Shown: positions 17,614-28,068, numbered from the stretch's first letter. The stretch: 64,000 nt of DNA from Streptomyces sulphureus DSM 40104 (GCF_000381025.1 NZ_KB905813.1:788716-852715), one strand, 5' to 3'. Translations and numbers: made by a program. Notes: generated by a model from the letters alone, not told the origin.

Positions 17614-18219
17614 TCAGTTGCCGGCCCCGGCCCGCCCCCAGTCGGGGCCGATGCGCTGCCACTCCTGCGCCCACGCCGCGTACCGACGGCGCATCAGGAG
17701 CCGTACGCCGCAGCGGCGTCCGCACTCCACCGCCACGACGGCCGCCGCGCCGACGCCGAGGCCGGCGAGCGCCGAGTGCGAGGAGGCGGTGTGCGTCGTC
17801 ATCGGGCGCCCCGCGTGCCGGCCGCGCTGATCGGTCCAGATGGGGAAGCGGTCGCCCGCGTCCACGGCGCGCTGGGTGACCATGGAGCCCTGCCGTACGT
17901 TTCCGTCGGGCGCGTACCAGTGTGCCCGGACGCGGTAGCGGTCCTTGCGGGGCGTGACCGCCTCGGCGTCGGTGACGACGCTCCGCTCCAGCGAGACCTG
18001 CTCGGCAGTGGCCCAGGTGCGCTGCCGCTCGGCGTGCTGCTGCTGCGCGCTCTCCACGAGAGCCGACTCGACGGCCCCGGCACCGGCGAACCCCGCTGCG
18101 GGCGCCCCGAGCACGATCAGCAGCACCGCGCAGACGCCCAGCCACGCCTCCCGCAGGTCGGTGGGGCGGCACAGCGGGTTCCCGCGCCACCGCCACAGCC
18201 CGACGATCGTTCGCACCAC
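17614..18219 (-). CDS. Rv1733c-like two-helix membrane protein
   Basis: A 201-residue protein with two transmembrane helices, near 26-50 (AWLGVCAVLLIVLGAPAAGF) and near 150-167 (ALAGLGVGAAAVVAVE), flanking an extracytoplasmic domain of about 100 residues (ending with VRAHWYAPDGNVRQG). This architecture is that of the actinobacterial Rv1733c family, whose function is unknown. The GTG at 18219 is preceded by GGGGGTGAGCG. It lies upstream of the beta-helix/AAA gene on the same strand, with a 114-base gap. Confidence 0.8.
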   Translation of the reverse strand: MVRTIVGLWRWRGNPLCRPTDLREAWLGVCAVLLIVLGAPAAGFAGAGAVESALVESAQQQHAERQRTWATAEQVSLERSVVTDAEAVTPRKDRYRVRAHWYAPDGNVRQGSMVTQRAVDAGDRFPIWTDQRGRHAGRPMTTHTASSHSALAGLGVGAAAVVAVECGRRCGVRLLMRRRYAAWAQEWQRIGPDWGRAGAGN

Positions 18220-18636
18220 CGCTCACCCCCTCTTGCCCGTCCGTGCTTGCGGAGGGTGGTACACCACGGGAGCGCGCGGCGGCGCCGTGCATGCGCGGCA
18301 GCGGAAGACGCCTGCGCGGAGACGCTCGCCACGTGCCGAAGAGCCTCCCGTTCAGGGGATTCTACTGACCCGGGGCCCGGTATGGAGGCAGGGTTCCGAA
18401 ACGGCGGCATCCGCCGGGGGCCTGCCGGTGCGCACCGCCCCCAGAAGCCGCGCACCGCACGCCCTTCGCCGTGCGGCCACCGCGCCGGCGCCAACTCCCG
18501 CGCGCTGCTCGGCACTTCGCCCGCACGCCGTGCGCCGCGCCGCCGGCGGGCGCGCGCGACGGACGGAGCGCCCACGGCGTTCCGGGTACGTGCACCGAGC
18601 GTTGCCGAACCGCAGCCCCGGGGCCACGATGGCGGT
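18220..18636. other. Divergent intergenic region
   Basis: 417 bases separate the divergent Rv1733c-like and GAF-regulator genes. Both promoters should lie here. I see no convincing -10/-35 pair, long dyad or small gene. Confidence 0.5.
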
Positions 18637-19950
18637 GTGCACAATTCCTGGCTGGCACTGGAGACAGGCGCGGACCCGCGGTCCCGCGCCGGAGAAGTGC
18701 GCCGCGCACACGAGGAGTTCGTCTCGGCCGGGGTCATCGGCCACCGTGTGCGCACCGTCGTCGCCGACTCCTGGAGACGCTGCGCGGGCGCGGCCCTCGC
18801 CCCCGAGAGCACGGCCCGCGTCGACCTCGACGGGGCCGACCTCGACTCCTTCCGCAGCGAGCACCGGCTGGCGCGCGTCATGCCCCTCTTCCGCGAGCTC
18901 CTCGGCACCGTCGCCGAGGACGGCGCCCACCTCCTCTCCGTCTGCGACGAGCACGGCCGCATGCTGTGGGTCGAGGGCCATCCCCAAGTCCGCAGGCACG
19001 CCGAGCAGATGAACTTCGTGCCCGGAGCCCGCTGGGCGGAGGGCGCCATCGGCACCAACGCGCCGGGTACCGCCCTCGCCGTCGACCACCCGGTGCAGAT
19101 CTTCGCCGCCGAGCACTACTGCCGCCCCGTGCAGGCGTGGACCTGCGCCGCGGCCCCCATCCACGACCCCGTCACCCACCGCATCATCGGCGCCGTCGAC
19201 ATCACGGGCGGCGACCACGTCGCCTCGCCGCAGAGCCTCGCCCTCGTCCGGGCCACCGCACGCGCGGCCGAGGCACACCTCGCCTCGGCGTCCGGCGGGG
19301 CCGGCACCGCGCTGCACGTCCTCGGCAGGGACGAGGCCCTGCTGCGTACCGGGGCGGGCGAGCCGCACCGACTCGGCCGCCGGCACAGCGAGATCCTCCT
19401 CCTGCTCACCGCGCACCCCGACGGCCTCACGGGCGAGCGCCTCGCGGCCGAGCTCTACGGCGACCGCGACGTCAACCCCGTCACCCTGCGCGCCGAACTC
19501 TCCCGCCTGCGGCAACTGTTGGGCTCCCGCCTCGCCTCCCGCCCGTACCGCCTGCGTCAACGTCTCGCCACCGACTACGACACGGTGACGGAGGCGCTCG
19601 GCGCCGGAGACGTCGGCACCGCGCTCGCCGCGTACCACGGGCCGCTGCTGCCGCTCTCCGAGGCACCGGGCATCGTCCGCCTGCGCCGCCTGCTGGAGGA
19701 CCGCCTCCGCCGCCGGCTCCTCGCCCGCCGCGACCCGTCACTGCTGGAGGCGTGGGTGCGCACTCCCTGGGGCGAGGACGACCTCCAGGCATGGGAGGCG
19801 CTCGCCGACGCGCGCACCGACGCCGACCCGCTCCACGGCTCGCTCGCCGCCCGCGTCCGGGAGCTCCGCGAGGCGTACGGAATCGAGGCGCCGGGTCCGG
19901 TCGATCGGCCCGCCGGGCCGCCAACGTTCGCGCAACGTCAGGGCAGTTAG
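18637..19950 (+). CDS. AcoR-like GAF-domain transcriptional regulator
   Basis: A 437-residue regulator. Residues ~1-60 ([15 protein letters not shown]) are the typical opening of AcoR-family activators, followed by a GAF sensor (about 80-210) with [35 protein letters not shown] and [10 protein letters not shown]. The sigma-54 AAA module of true AcoR is missing; instead a C-terminal winged helix ([20 protein letters not shown]) binds DNA. It sits directly upstream of aldehyde dehydrogenase and DUF779 and most likely activates them in response to an aldehyde or alcohol; this is inference. GTG 18637 is the first start consistent with the domain boundary. Confidence 0.88.
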   Translation: MHNSWLALETGADPRSRAGEVRRAHEEFVSAGVIGHRVRTVVADSWRRCAGAALAPESTARVDLDGADLDSFRSEHRLARVMPLFRELLGTVAEDGAHLLSVCDEHGRMLWVEGHPQVRRHAEQMNFVPGARWAEGAIGTNAPGTALAVDHPVQIFAAEHYCRPVQAWTCAAAPIHDPVTHRIIGAVDITGGDHVASPQSLALVRATARAAEAHLASASGGAGTALHVLGRDEALLRTGAGEPHRLGRRHSEILLLLTAHPDGLTGERLAAELYGDRDVNPVTLRAELSRLRQLLGSRLASRPYRLRQRLATDYDTVTEALGAGDVGTALAAYHGPLLPLSEAPGIVRLRRLLEDRLRRRLLARRDPSLLEAWVRTPWGEDDLQAWEALADARTDADPLHGSLAARVRELREAYGIEAPGPVDRPAGPPTFAQRQGS

Positions 19951-19963
19951 CGTCCCGTCAGAC

Positions 19964-19984
19964 GCCGGCGGACCGCCCGCCGGC
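19964..19984 (+). terminator. Hairpin between regulator and aldehyde dehydrogenase
   Basis: GCCGGCG pairs with CGCCGGC around a 7-base loop. It lies 13 bases after the regulator stop and 20 bases before the dehydrogenase start, so it may terminate the regulator transcript or attenuate read-through. Confidence 0.4.
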
Positions 19985-20003
19985 CGAGGACGGGAGGCAG
20001 AGT

Positions 20004-21526
<1,523 letters not shown>

Positions 21527-21527
<1 letters not shown>

Positions 21528-21916
21528 TGGCCGAGCACACGACCGCGCCGAAACCGCCGGACGTCGAGCGGGTCGCGCTCACCGAGACCGCCGCCGACCT
21601 GCTGCGCTCGCTCACCAGGGCGCACGGCCCGCTGATGTTCCACCAGTCCGGCGGTTGCTGCGACGGCAGCAGCCCGATGTGCTACGAGCGCGGCGAGTTC
21701 CGCACGGGCGAGGGGGACGTCCTCCTCGGCGAACTCCGTGTCGACGGCGTGCCCGAGCCCGTGCCGTTCTGGATCTCGGCGAGCCAGTACGAGTACTGGA
21801 GCCACACCCACCTGACCGTGGACGTGGTGCAGGGACGCGGCAGCGGTTTCTCGCTGGAGGCGCCCGAGGGCGTCCGCTTCCTCATCCGCTCGAGGCTGCT
21901 GGAGTCCGGCGGCTGA
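21527..21916 (+). CDS. DUF779 protein
   Basis: A 129-residue cytosolic protein of unknown biochemical role that commonly neighbours aldehyde dehydrogenases. The conserved cysteine patch is visible in HQSGGCCDGSSPMCYERGEF, suggesting metal binding or a redox role. It is translationally coupled to the dehydrogenase through a TGATG overlap, so it probably supports that enzyme. Confidence 0.9.
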
Positions 21917-21922
21917 GCCCCG

Positions 21923-22750
21923 TCACTCCAGCACCTCGACCGAGTCCCCGCTGCGCATCCTGCCCGGACGCTCCGGCACCAGTAGCTGCCCGAAGGGCAG
22001 TCGGTCGCCGAGGCGACGGTGGCGGGCCAGGGTGCGCAGCGGCTCCTTGCCCCGCACCGCCGTGGACTGGTCGGTCGTCGTCACCACACAGCGGGAGCAC
22101 GCCATGGCCACGTCGAAGACGACCTCGCCGATGCGCAGACGGCGCCATCCGTCCTCCGCCCAGGGCGCCGCGCCCTCGACGACGACGTTGGGGCGGAACC
22201 GGTCCATCGGGAGCGGGGCCTCCCCGGCGTGGTCGCCCTGCGCGACGAGGGAGTTGAGCGCGTCGAGCGACGAGACGGAGGTGAGCAGCAGCGGAGCGCC
22301 GTCCGCGAACGAGACCGTGCCGTCCGGGCGGGCGAACTCCGGGCCGAGCGGGCGGCGTACGGCGGGCGCGTCGAGATGGACGAGCTCCGCTTCCGTGCCG
22401 AGGAACTCGCCGAACCACGCCTCGGCCTCCGCGGGGCCGCGCAGCCCCTCGACCTTGGTGCCCGCGACCGTGACGACCGCCGCCTCGGCGTCGCCGAGCG
22501 GCGCCGGGAGGGAGAGGGCGGCGCGCCCCGGCGCGCTGATCCGTACTGCGCCGCCCGGCCGCGGCTCCGCGGTGGCGAGCGCGAGCCGCGGGTGCTCGCG
22601 CTGCGTGAGCGCGACGCCGGCCGGCGAACTCACCACCCACCTGCGGTCACCCGCGGGCCCCCACGGCTGGACGAGCATCTCCGCACACGGGATGCCCCCC
22701 AGCGCTTTGACGGGATGGACGTGGAGCGACAGTAGCGTGGGTGGCGTCAT
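21923..22750 (-). CDS. MOSC-domain protein (mARC/YcbX-like)
   Basis: A 275-residue molybdenum-cofactor enzyme. The N-terminal MOSC_N beta-barrel (LSLHVHPVKALGGIPCAEML) precedes a MOSC domain with DRFRPNVVVEG and ACSRCVVTTTDQST, where the first or second Cys would ligate the molybdenum as in mARC reductases. Such enzymes reduce N-hydroxylated compounds with an electron-transfer partner. No ferredoxin domain is fused here, unlike E. coli YcbX. It is convergent with the aldehyde dehydrogenase operon. Confidence 0.9.
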   Translation of the reverse strand: MTPPTLLSLHVHPVKALGGIPCAEMLVQPWGPAGDRRWVVSSPAGVALTQREHPRLALATAEPRPGGAVRISAPGRAALSLPAPLGDAEAAVVTVAGTKVEGLRGPAEAEAWFGEFLGTEAELVHLDAPAVRRPLGPEFARPDGTVSFADGAPLLLTSVSSLDALNSLVAQGDHAGEAPLPMDRFRPNVVVEGAAPWAEDGWRRLRIGEVVFDVAMACSRCVVTTTDQSTAVRGKEPLRTLARHRRLGDRLPFGQLLVPERPGRMRSGDSVEVLE

Positions 22751-22849
22751 GCCCCGGATTCTGCCACTGCGTACGGGTATTCGGGGCGTGGTCGGCCACG
22801 GCGCCGCCCGCGACGCCAGGACCGGATGCCGGCCGCAGCCGATGGTCGG

Positions 22850-23404
22850 TCAGCCGCCGGCACCGAGGAGGCGCTCGGCGCGGTCGAGGCTGGCGCGTAC
22901 GTTCGCCGCCCCGGTGAGCCGCCTCGCCTCGGTGAACTCCAGCCACCGCAGCGGGGCTTCCGGGTGCTCCGCGCGCACCTGCTCGGGGACGCGCGTGGCG
23001 AGGACGAAGCGGAGGTCGAGGTGCTCGTGGGCCGGCTCGTCGCGCCCGGGGGCGACAGGCACGCGGACGAGGTGGAGGAGGGCCGCGTCGGGCCAGGGAG
23101 CGAGATCGGGCAGGCCCGTCTCCTCGGCGGCTTCGCGCAGCGCGATGTCGAGCGGCAGCTCCTCGCCGGGGTCGGCGTGCCCGCCGACCTGCAACCACTG
23201 CTGCTGGCGCTGGTGCCAGCGCAGGAGGACCCGTCCACTGCGGGGCGCGACGACGAGCGCGGAGGCGGTGAAGTGCAGCGGGGTCGCCCGGCTCCACGGC
23301 GCGGCCTCCGCCGCCAGTTCCCGGGCGCGGGCGAGCGCCTTCTCCTCCGCGGCGTCCTCGGCGCGGTGGCCGCGGACCACGTCCAGCAGGGCGCCTGTCG
23401 CCAT
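22850..23404 (-). CDS. Nudix hydrolase
   Basis: A 184-residue pyrophosphohydrolase. The Nudix box is complete: GGHADPGEELPLDIALREAA continuing into EETGL, with the metal-binding REAAEE. A leucine/alanine-rich N-terminal helix of about 45 residues precedes the fold. The box-preceding segment WHQRQQQWLQVGGHADPG resembles nucleotide-cleaning family members, but the substrate cannot be named. It stands alone, about 100 bases upstream of the MOSC gene on the same strand. Confidence 0.92.
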   Translation of the reverse strand: MATGALLDVVRGHRAEDAAEEKALARARELAAEAAPWSRATPLHFTASALVVAPRSGRVLLRWHQRQQQWLQVGGHADPGEELPLDIALREAAEETGLPDLAPWPDAALLHLVRVPVAPGRDEPAHEHLDLRFVLATRVPEQVRAEHPEAPLRWLEFTEARRLTGAANVRASLDRAERLLGAGG

Positions 23405-23552
23405 GACCGCTCCTTCCGCGGCAACGTGCCCGTGCCGCCGGGGTGTTGGAGGGCGCCGGCCGGCGCCCCGACCGGTCGTGGACGGTAGCCCGCCGTCCCG
23501 TGCCGTCTCAAGCGGGTTCCCCCCGGCCGGTGTACGCCCGCGCCTTCCCGCG

Positions 23553-25037
23553 TCAGCGGCGTCCCAGCGCCCGGTCGGTCGAGGTGAGGACGAGGAGTGC
23601 GAGCGCGAGGACGCCGCAGGCGGCGCCTATGCGGTGCAGGCCCGCGTCGTCGGCGCGGCTCTGGTAGAAGAGCCCGATCAGGCCGGCAGCCGTCATCGCG
23701 CCGAGGTACTGCGAGGTGCGCTGGAAGCCGGCGGCCGCGCCCGTGCCGCCGGGCGGCGCCTGCGCGTAGACGGCGGCCTGGTTGCCGGTCCCGACGAGCC
23801 CCTGCGGGACACCGAAGAGGACCGAGACGCCGGCGAGGACGAGCAGCGGTGTCCCCTCGGAGACGAGGACGAGCGCGAGCGCTCCGCCCCCGGTGAGCAG
23901 CGACGCGAGGACGAGGGGCCCGCGGAGCGTGCCCGTCCGCGCGGCCGGCAGCGAACAGGCCGTCGCCGCAAGGGACATCGGCAGCATGGCCAGGCCCGCC
24001 TGGAGCGGACTGACGCCGTGCGCCTCCTCCAGCCACTGCGCCCAGCCGTACATGACGCAGTACACGACGAGGTAGGCGAGGCCGTGCCGCAGGTAGGTCC
24101 GTACGAGCGCCGGGTGCGCACGGAGCAGCCGCAGGTCGAGGAAGGGCGCGGCCCGGCGCAGCTCGACGGCGACGAGCCCGCAGCAGAGCGCCCCCGCGAC
24201 GGGCAGCAGCCACCACGGGGGAGCGTCGAGCCGCATGACGAAGAGCAGCACCGCGGTGAGCGAGGCGGCGAAGAGCACGACGCCCGGCCAGTCGGTCCGC
24301 GCGGCGTGCGCGGTCCGCGGTGGGTCGCGCGGCAGCCAGGCGTACGCGAGGGCGAGCGCGAGCAGGGCGAGGGGCACGTTGAGCGCGAAGGTCGCGCGCC
24401 AGCCGACCGTCGCGGAGAGCAGTCCGCCGAGGACGGGACCGAGCGCGGTGCTGCCGAGCGCGGCCATGGACATCAGCCCCAACACGCGGCGGGGGAGCGG
24501 CACTCCGGTGGTGTGCGCCCTCGCGCGCAGCAGCGCCATCGCCGAGGGGTACGCGGCCGCCGTCCCCACGCCGAGCAGTCCTCGCGAGACGACGAGCGGC
24601 CACAGCCGCACCGCCGTGAGCCCCACGCCCCCTGCGACGGCGACGAGGACGAGGCCGCCCGCGAGGACGCGCCGCGGGCCCACGCGGTCGGCGATCCCAC
24701 CGAGGACGGGTTGGGCCACGGCGCTCGTGAGGTAGAGGACCGAGACGAGCCACGCGGTGGAGGCGGCGCCGACCCCGAGGTCGCCGCCGATGGAGACGAG
24801 ACTCGTCGCGATCATCGTGGAGTTGAGTGGGTTGAGCACCGCGGCGAGCAGGAGCGGGGCCATCAGGCGCGCGCGGTACGGCGAGCGTTCGCCGGTCGGG
24901 GGAGCGGCGTCCGGCGGCTTCTCCTTCCGCCGTGCACGGTGGGTGCGGGGGCGCGACCCGGCGCGGCGCCCGGCGCGGGAGGGCCGGTGTGCGGAGGGCG
25001 TGCCCGCGCCTCGCGCGTCGTCCGCCGCCGCGCTCAC
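23553..25037 (-). CDS. MFS drug-efflux transporter (DHA2/EmrB type)
   Basis: A 494-residue transporter with about fourteen hydrophobic segments and MFS motif A at GGIADRVGPRRVLAGG. The helix-5 antiporter motif is visible as LGPVLGGLLSATVGWR, typical of proton-coupled drug exporters. The GTG at 25037 overlaps the MarR stop by four bases (GTGA), which sets the start and couples translation; this adds a ~60-residue basic/proline-rich cytoplasmic N-terminus before the first helix (MAPLLLAAVLNPLNSTMIAT). It is likely repressed by the MarR protein until a toxic ligand is present. Confidence 0.9.
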   Translation of the reverse strand: MSAAADDARGAGTPSAHRPSRAGRRAGSRPRTHRARRKEKPPDAAPPTGERSPYRARLMAPLLLAAVLNPLNSTMIATSLVSIGGDLGVGAASTAWLVSVLYLTSAVAQPVLGGIADRVGPRRVLAGGLVLVAVAGGVGLTAVRLWPLVVSRGLLGVGTAAAYPSAMALLRARAHTTGVPLPRRVLGLMSMAALGSTALGPVLGGLLSATVGWRATFALNVPLALLALALAYAWLPRDPPRTAHAARTDWPGVVLFAASLTAVLLFVMRLDAPPWWLLPVAGALCCGLVAVELRRAAPFLDLRLLRAHPALVRTYLRHGLAYLVVYCVMYGWAQWLEEAHGVSPLQAGLAMLPMSLAATACSLPAARTGTLRGPLVLASLLTGGGALALVLVSEGTPLLVLAGVSVLFGVPQGLVGTGNQAAVYAQAPPGGTGAAAGFQRTSQYLGAMTAAGLIGLFYQSRADDAGLHRIGAACGVLALALLVLTSTDRALGRR

Positions 25038-25516
25038 TCCTCGACCAACTCGCGGAGCACTTCCGCGGCTTCGGCGACCTGGCGCAGCTCCGGGCCTCCG
25101 AGCGCGCACAGGCGGGCGGCGAGCCAGCCGTGCTTCGCCTGCCGGAGTGCGGCGAGTTCCTTGCGTCCCGCCTGCGTCGGCGCGAGCTGGACCTGCCGGC
25201 CGTCTGTGGGGTGCGCCTGCCGTGCCACCAGGCCGCGTTCCTCGAGGGCGCCCAGGGTCGCGCGCATCGACTGGGGGCGGACGAGCTCGGCGCGGGCGAG
25301 CCCGGCGATCGTCGACGGCCCCGACTCGACGAGCCGGGCGAGCGCCGAGCGCTGCGACGCGGTGAGCCCGTTCCCCGACGAGGCTGCGCGCAGGCGCCGT
25401 TGGAGGAGCGCGGCCGTGGTGGCGAGGCTCGCCGCGAGGGCGGCGGCCTCTCGGGGATCGCCCGCGGCGGGGCGTCGAGCGGGGACGCCGGGCGGGCCGC
25501 AACGGGGGCTGGACAT
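25034..25516 (-). CDS. MarR-family transcriptional regulator
   Basis: A 160-residue winged-helix repressor: GLTASQRSALARLVESGPST, then IAGLARAELVRPQSMRATL and the wing GLVARQAHPTDGRQVQLAPT. It is the first gene of a two-gene operon with the MFS exporter, the classic arrangement for multidrug-responsive autoregulation. ATG 25516 gives a normal length; the open frame extending to 25654 crosses the palindromic operator and AT-rich promoter and is not coding. Confidence 0.92.
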   Translation of the reverse strand: MSSPRCGPPGVPARRPAAGDPREAAALAASLATTAALLQRRLRAASSGNGLTASQRSALARLVESGPSTIAGLARAELVRPQSMRATLGALEERGLVARQAHPTDGRQVQLAPTQAGRKELAALRQAKHGWLAARLCALGGPELRQVAEAAEVLRELVEE

Positions 25517-25537
25517 GGCGCGGAGAGTAGTTTTCGA

Positions 25538-25561
25538 CAGGTGAACTTGCAAGATTTCCTG
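25538..25561. promoter_or_regulatory. Palindromic operator candidate for the MarR protein
   Basis: A 24-bp dyad, CAGG-N4-CTTGCAAG-N4-CCTG, is centred at 25549/25550, 22 bases upstream of the MarR start. The spacing and length fit a MarR dimer site covering the promoter. Confidence 0.6.
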
Positions 25562-25886
25562 TCGTTTGTTGCTCGCGGATGCGCAGTTGCAACGACGCCG
25601 CTTAAGTGACGGAGCGTCAACCAACCGTGTATCCAGCGTTGTTGGCTGCTGCAACGGTTCAACGGGAAGGCCTGAAAAGCAAAGTGCAGGGTTCCGTCCG
25701 CAAGTATCTATCTGATAATTTCAACCTGCTCGCTTCTACTGCGAGCGCAAGGAAGGCTCCAACGCCCCGGCGCCACGGCGGTGTTGGAGCCGCTTCGGGC
25801 CCCCGAAGCCCAGCGGGTCTCCGGAGGGCGACCGAACGCCGCCCGGACCGCACCTGCCTGCACCATCTGCGGAAAGAGTACGAGCG
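25562..25886. other. AT-richer non-coding region with two tandem hairpins
   Basis: This stretch is less GC-rich than its surroundings (for example TATCTATCTGATAATTTC near 25705-25722, a possible -10). Two adjacent hairpins follow: 25755-25766 pairs with 25780-25791 (12 bp, one G:U), and 25792-25799 pairs with 25802-25809 (8 bp, tight loop). A possible short frame, 25606-25890, is open but has poor codon use and is not called. It lies just upstream of DUF397. Confidence 0.5.
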
Positions 25887-26129
25887 ATGAACGAATCGGC
25901 TCAGAGCCACGCCAGCGCACGCGAACTCGGCACCGAGGGCTGGCACAAGCCCTGGAGCGGGCAGAACGGGGGTGCCTGCCTGGAAGCGAAGAAGCTCAGC
26001 GGGCAACGCGTCGCCCTACGGCAGTCCACTGATCCGGACGGGCCCGCACTGGTCTGGAGCTCCGACGAGTTCGCGGCTTTCCTCGAAGGCGTCAAGTCGG
26101 GGGAGGCGGACTTCCTGCTCGGCTGCTGA
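25887..26129 (+). CDS. DUF397 protein
   Basis: An 80-residue member of the actinobacterial DUF397 family, recognised by GTEGWHKPWSG.. and the ending VWSSDEFAAFLEGVKSGEAD. The usual function is as the small partner of an XRE-type regulator (Streptomyces bldB/abaA-like loci and related pairs). Here no XRE gene is adjacent, so this is an orphan copy. No clear ribosome site precedes the ATG at 25887; the transcript may be unusually structured. Confidence 0.85.
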   Translation: MNESAQSHASARELGTEGWHKPWSGQNGGACLEAKKLSGQRVALRQSTDPDGPALVWSSDEFAAFLEGVKSGEADFLLGC

Positions 26130-26136
26130 GCCCCGA

Positions 26137-26161
26137 GCCGGCGCCTGCGAAGGGCGCCGGC
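26137..26161. terminator. Bidirectional terminator
   Basis: GCCGGCGCC pairs with GGCGCCGGC (9 bp, 7-base loop) between the stops of the convergent DUF397 and phosphatase genes. Confidence 0.7.
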
Positions 26162-26166
26162 CGTCC

Positions 26167-27342
26167 TTACGCCGTTTCGACCTCTCGGGTGAGCGCCATG
26201 ATCGCCATGTCGTCCTGCGGCTGGTACCCCGTCCACGCCTTCACATCCGCGACCAACGCGTCGACGAGCGCCGCCGGATCGCTGCACCGCCCCCTGCTCA
26301 GGCCGGGGGCGGGGTCGAAGAAGACCTCGCTCGCGTCGCGGGCCTCCGTCACCCCGTCGGTGAAGAGCAGCAGCGAGGCGCCAGGCGGGAGCGCGACGGC
26401 ATCGGCGGGGGGCGGCTCCACCCCCTCCACCACCGGCAGTCCCATTCCCAGCGGCAGTTCGGGGACCGCCGGCTCCAACAGCACCGCCTCGTTCATGCGG
26501 ACCAGGTACGGCGACGGGTGGCCGCGGTTGACGAGCCGTGCGGTGCCGCCGTCCGGCGAGATCTCGACGAGGATCGCCGTCGTGAACTCCTCGGCGTCTC
26601 CCACGCGTTCGCTCTCCCGGGAGAGGGCCAGATCGAGCTGCCTGGCGAGGAGCGGAAGCGTCGGCGCCTGCTCCGCCTCCTGACGGAAAGCGCCGATCGC
26701 CACCGAGACCGACGTGATCGCCTGCAGCCCCTTTCCCCGCACGTCCCCGATGACCGCACGCACGCCGAACGGCGTCATCTGCACCGCGAAGAGGTCACCG
26801 CCGATGCGCGCCTCGCTCTGCGCCGCCTCGTACCGCGCGGCCACTGCCACGGGACCCACCTGCGCCGGCGGATCGGGAAGCACGGCGCGCTGTGCCGCCT
26901 CCGCCACGCCGCGCGCCTGCGCCAACCGGTACTGCTGCCGGCCGATGAGGATGTTGATCCCCATGGCCAGCGCGCTCGTCATCGCCACGTCCGCGAGGTC
27001 GACGAGGAGCCCGGAGACCGGGCGACCGAGGTGCAGGTCGACCAGGATCGACGTCGTGCAGGCGAGGGCGCCGAACGCCGCGCTCATCGCGAACGAGAGC
27101 ATCGCGCCCGCGGCGAGCGGCGCGGCGGCCAGCAGCGGCAGCCCCAGATAGGCGTACGGCCCGTAGAGGTCCATCACGACGCCGCCGATGAGCAGCAGGA
27201 TCGCGATCGCGCCCGGTGTCCCCAACACCCGCCCGCCGTACGTCTCCACCGGGTCCTGCCGGGATGAGAGAGCGGAGCCGCGACCCGGTCGGAGACGGGG
27301 CGGCAGCCTCATCGCCTCCCACCTTCTCCTGCCCCAGACCAT
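26167..27342 (-). CDS. Membrane-anchored PP2C/SpoIIE-type serine phosphatase
   Basis: A 391-residue protein with an N-terminal membrane part of about four helices (45-150; GTPGAIAILLLIGGVVMDLY and following) and a SpoIIE catalytic domain (165-390). Metal-binding aspartates are visible in ARIGGDLF, VRAVIGDVRGKG, LLFTDGVTEA and PQDDMAIMAL. Such enzymes dephosphorylate anti-anti-sigma factors and so control sigma-factor partner switching. ATG 27342 has GGAGG five bases upstream; ATG 27312 is an alternative. No sensor or anti-sigma partner is adjacent. Confidence 0.93.
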   Translation of the reverse strand: MVWGRRRWEAMRLPPRLRPGRGSALSSRQDPVETYGGRVLGTPGAIAILLLIGGVVMDLYGPYAYLGLPLLAAAPLAAGAMLSFAMSAAFGALACTTSILVDLHLGRPVSGLLVDLADVAMTSALAMGINILIGRQQYRLAQARGVAEAAQRAVLPDPPAQVGPVAVAARYEAAQSEARIGGDLFAVQMTPFGVRAVIGDVRGKGLQAITSVSVAIGAFRQEAEQAPTLPLLARQLDLALSRESERVGDAEEFTTAILVEISPDGGTARLVNRGHPSPYLVRMNEAVLLEPAVPELPLGMGLPVVEGVEPPPADAVALPPGASLLLFTDGVTEARDASEVFFDPAPGLSRGRCSDPAALVDALVADVKAWTGYQPQDDMAIMALTREVETA

Positions 27343-27422
27343 CGCGCCTCCGATCAGCCGCTCCCATGCGCCGACCGTACGTCCCCGCCACGGCCCCCGC
27401 TCTCCGTACCACCGAGAAACGA

Positions 27423-27459
27423 CGCCCGTCCCCTCCCCGCGAGGGAGAGGGGACGGGCG
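27423..27459 (-). terminator. Strong terminator after DUF6479 gene
   Basis: CGCCCGTCCCCT and AGGGGACGGGCG form a perfect 12-bp stem around a 13-base loop, six bases past the DUF6479 stop on the minus strand. Confidence 0.8.
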
Positions 27460-27465
27460 CGGGGT

Positions 27466-27852
27466 TCACGAGGTGTGCCCGGGGCCGCCCGAGCCGAACC
27501 CGCCGCTGCCTCCCGGGCGCCAACGCGGCGGACGTCCCGTGATCCTGCGGCCCGTGGTGTTCTGCGTACTGAACTCGTACGGCATCCGGCGGCGGCCGTC
27601 GTGCGGTACGTCGGCCGAGTCCATCTGTTCCCGGTCGTCCGTGGTCTCGGGGCCCGGATGCGGAGGCGGCGAGCCCGACTGGCGCATGTCGCCCCTGCGG
27701 CGGAGCCGCTGGCCGTAGACGACGGCGAGGATCAGCATCGAGACGACCCCGATACCCAGCACCAGCGGCACGATCCCGACGAGCAGGTCGCGGGTGGCGG
27801 CGAGCACCACGGGTCCGTCTGCGACGGCGGTGAGTGCGCTGTAGGTAGTCAT
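27466..27852 (-). CDS. DUF6479-like small membrane protein
   Basis: A 128-residue protein with one transmembrane helix near 25-50 (VGIVPLVLGIGVVSMLILAV), a short basic stop-transfer (YGQRLRRRG), and a polar proline/glycine-rich cytosolic tail ending with EFSTQNTTGRR.. and GGSGGFGSGGPG. The layout and the DGRRRMPYEF segment match the Streptomyces DUF6479 family, function unknown. ATG 27852 precedes the helix by about 20 residues. It is divergent from the GntR regulator. Confidence 0.75.
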   Translation of the reverse strand: MTTYSALTAVADGPVVLAATRDLLVGIVPLVLGIGVVSMLILAVVYGQRLRRRGDMRQSGSPPPHPGPETTDDREQMDSADVPHDGRRRMPYEFSTQNTTGRRITGRPPRWRPGGSGGFGSGGPGHTS

Positions 27853-27938
27853 GTCCCGCGGGTTCCACACGTCGAGCTTCTTACGCAGAGCGGTGCAGCT
27901 CCATCCGGTGGCGGAGTACCCACTCCTGCTCTGCTTCC

Positions 27939-27965
27939 CGCAGGTCACTACATCATCGCAGGTCA
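27939..27965. promoter_or_regulatory. Direct repeat CGCAGGTCA, 18-bp period
   Basis: CGCAGGTCA occurs at 27939-27947 and again at 27957-27965 within the divergent region between DUF6479 and GntR. Two same-face sites spaced 18 bp could bind a regulator; which one is unknown. Confidence 0.35.
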
Positions 27966-28068
27966 AAACGGGTGGCGTAACGTGCAGGAAACACCCGAGC
28001 CCTACGGTTCCAGACGGCGCCGCCCCTGCGGCTCCGGTCACACGAGCATGCGGGAGGTGCGGGCGCCG

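Noticed and set aside
22032-25544. An 1170-codon plus-strand open frame
   Set aside because: It is antisense to MOSC, Nudix, MFS and MarR genes, with Arg/Pro/Gly-rich shadow translation and no recognisable domain.
25606-25890. A 94-codon frame ending with ATGA overlap at DUF397
   Set aside because: Codon third positions are not biased, it has no ribosome site, and it crosses two strong hairpins. Kept as non-coding leader.
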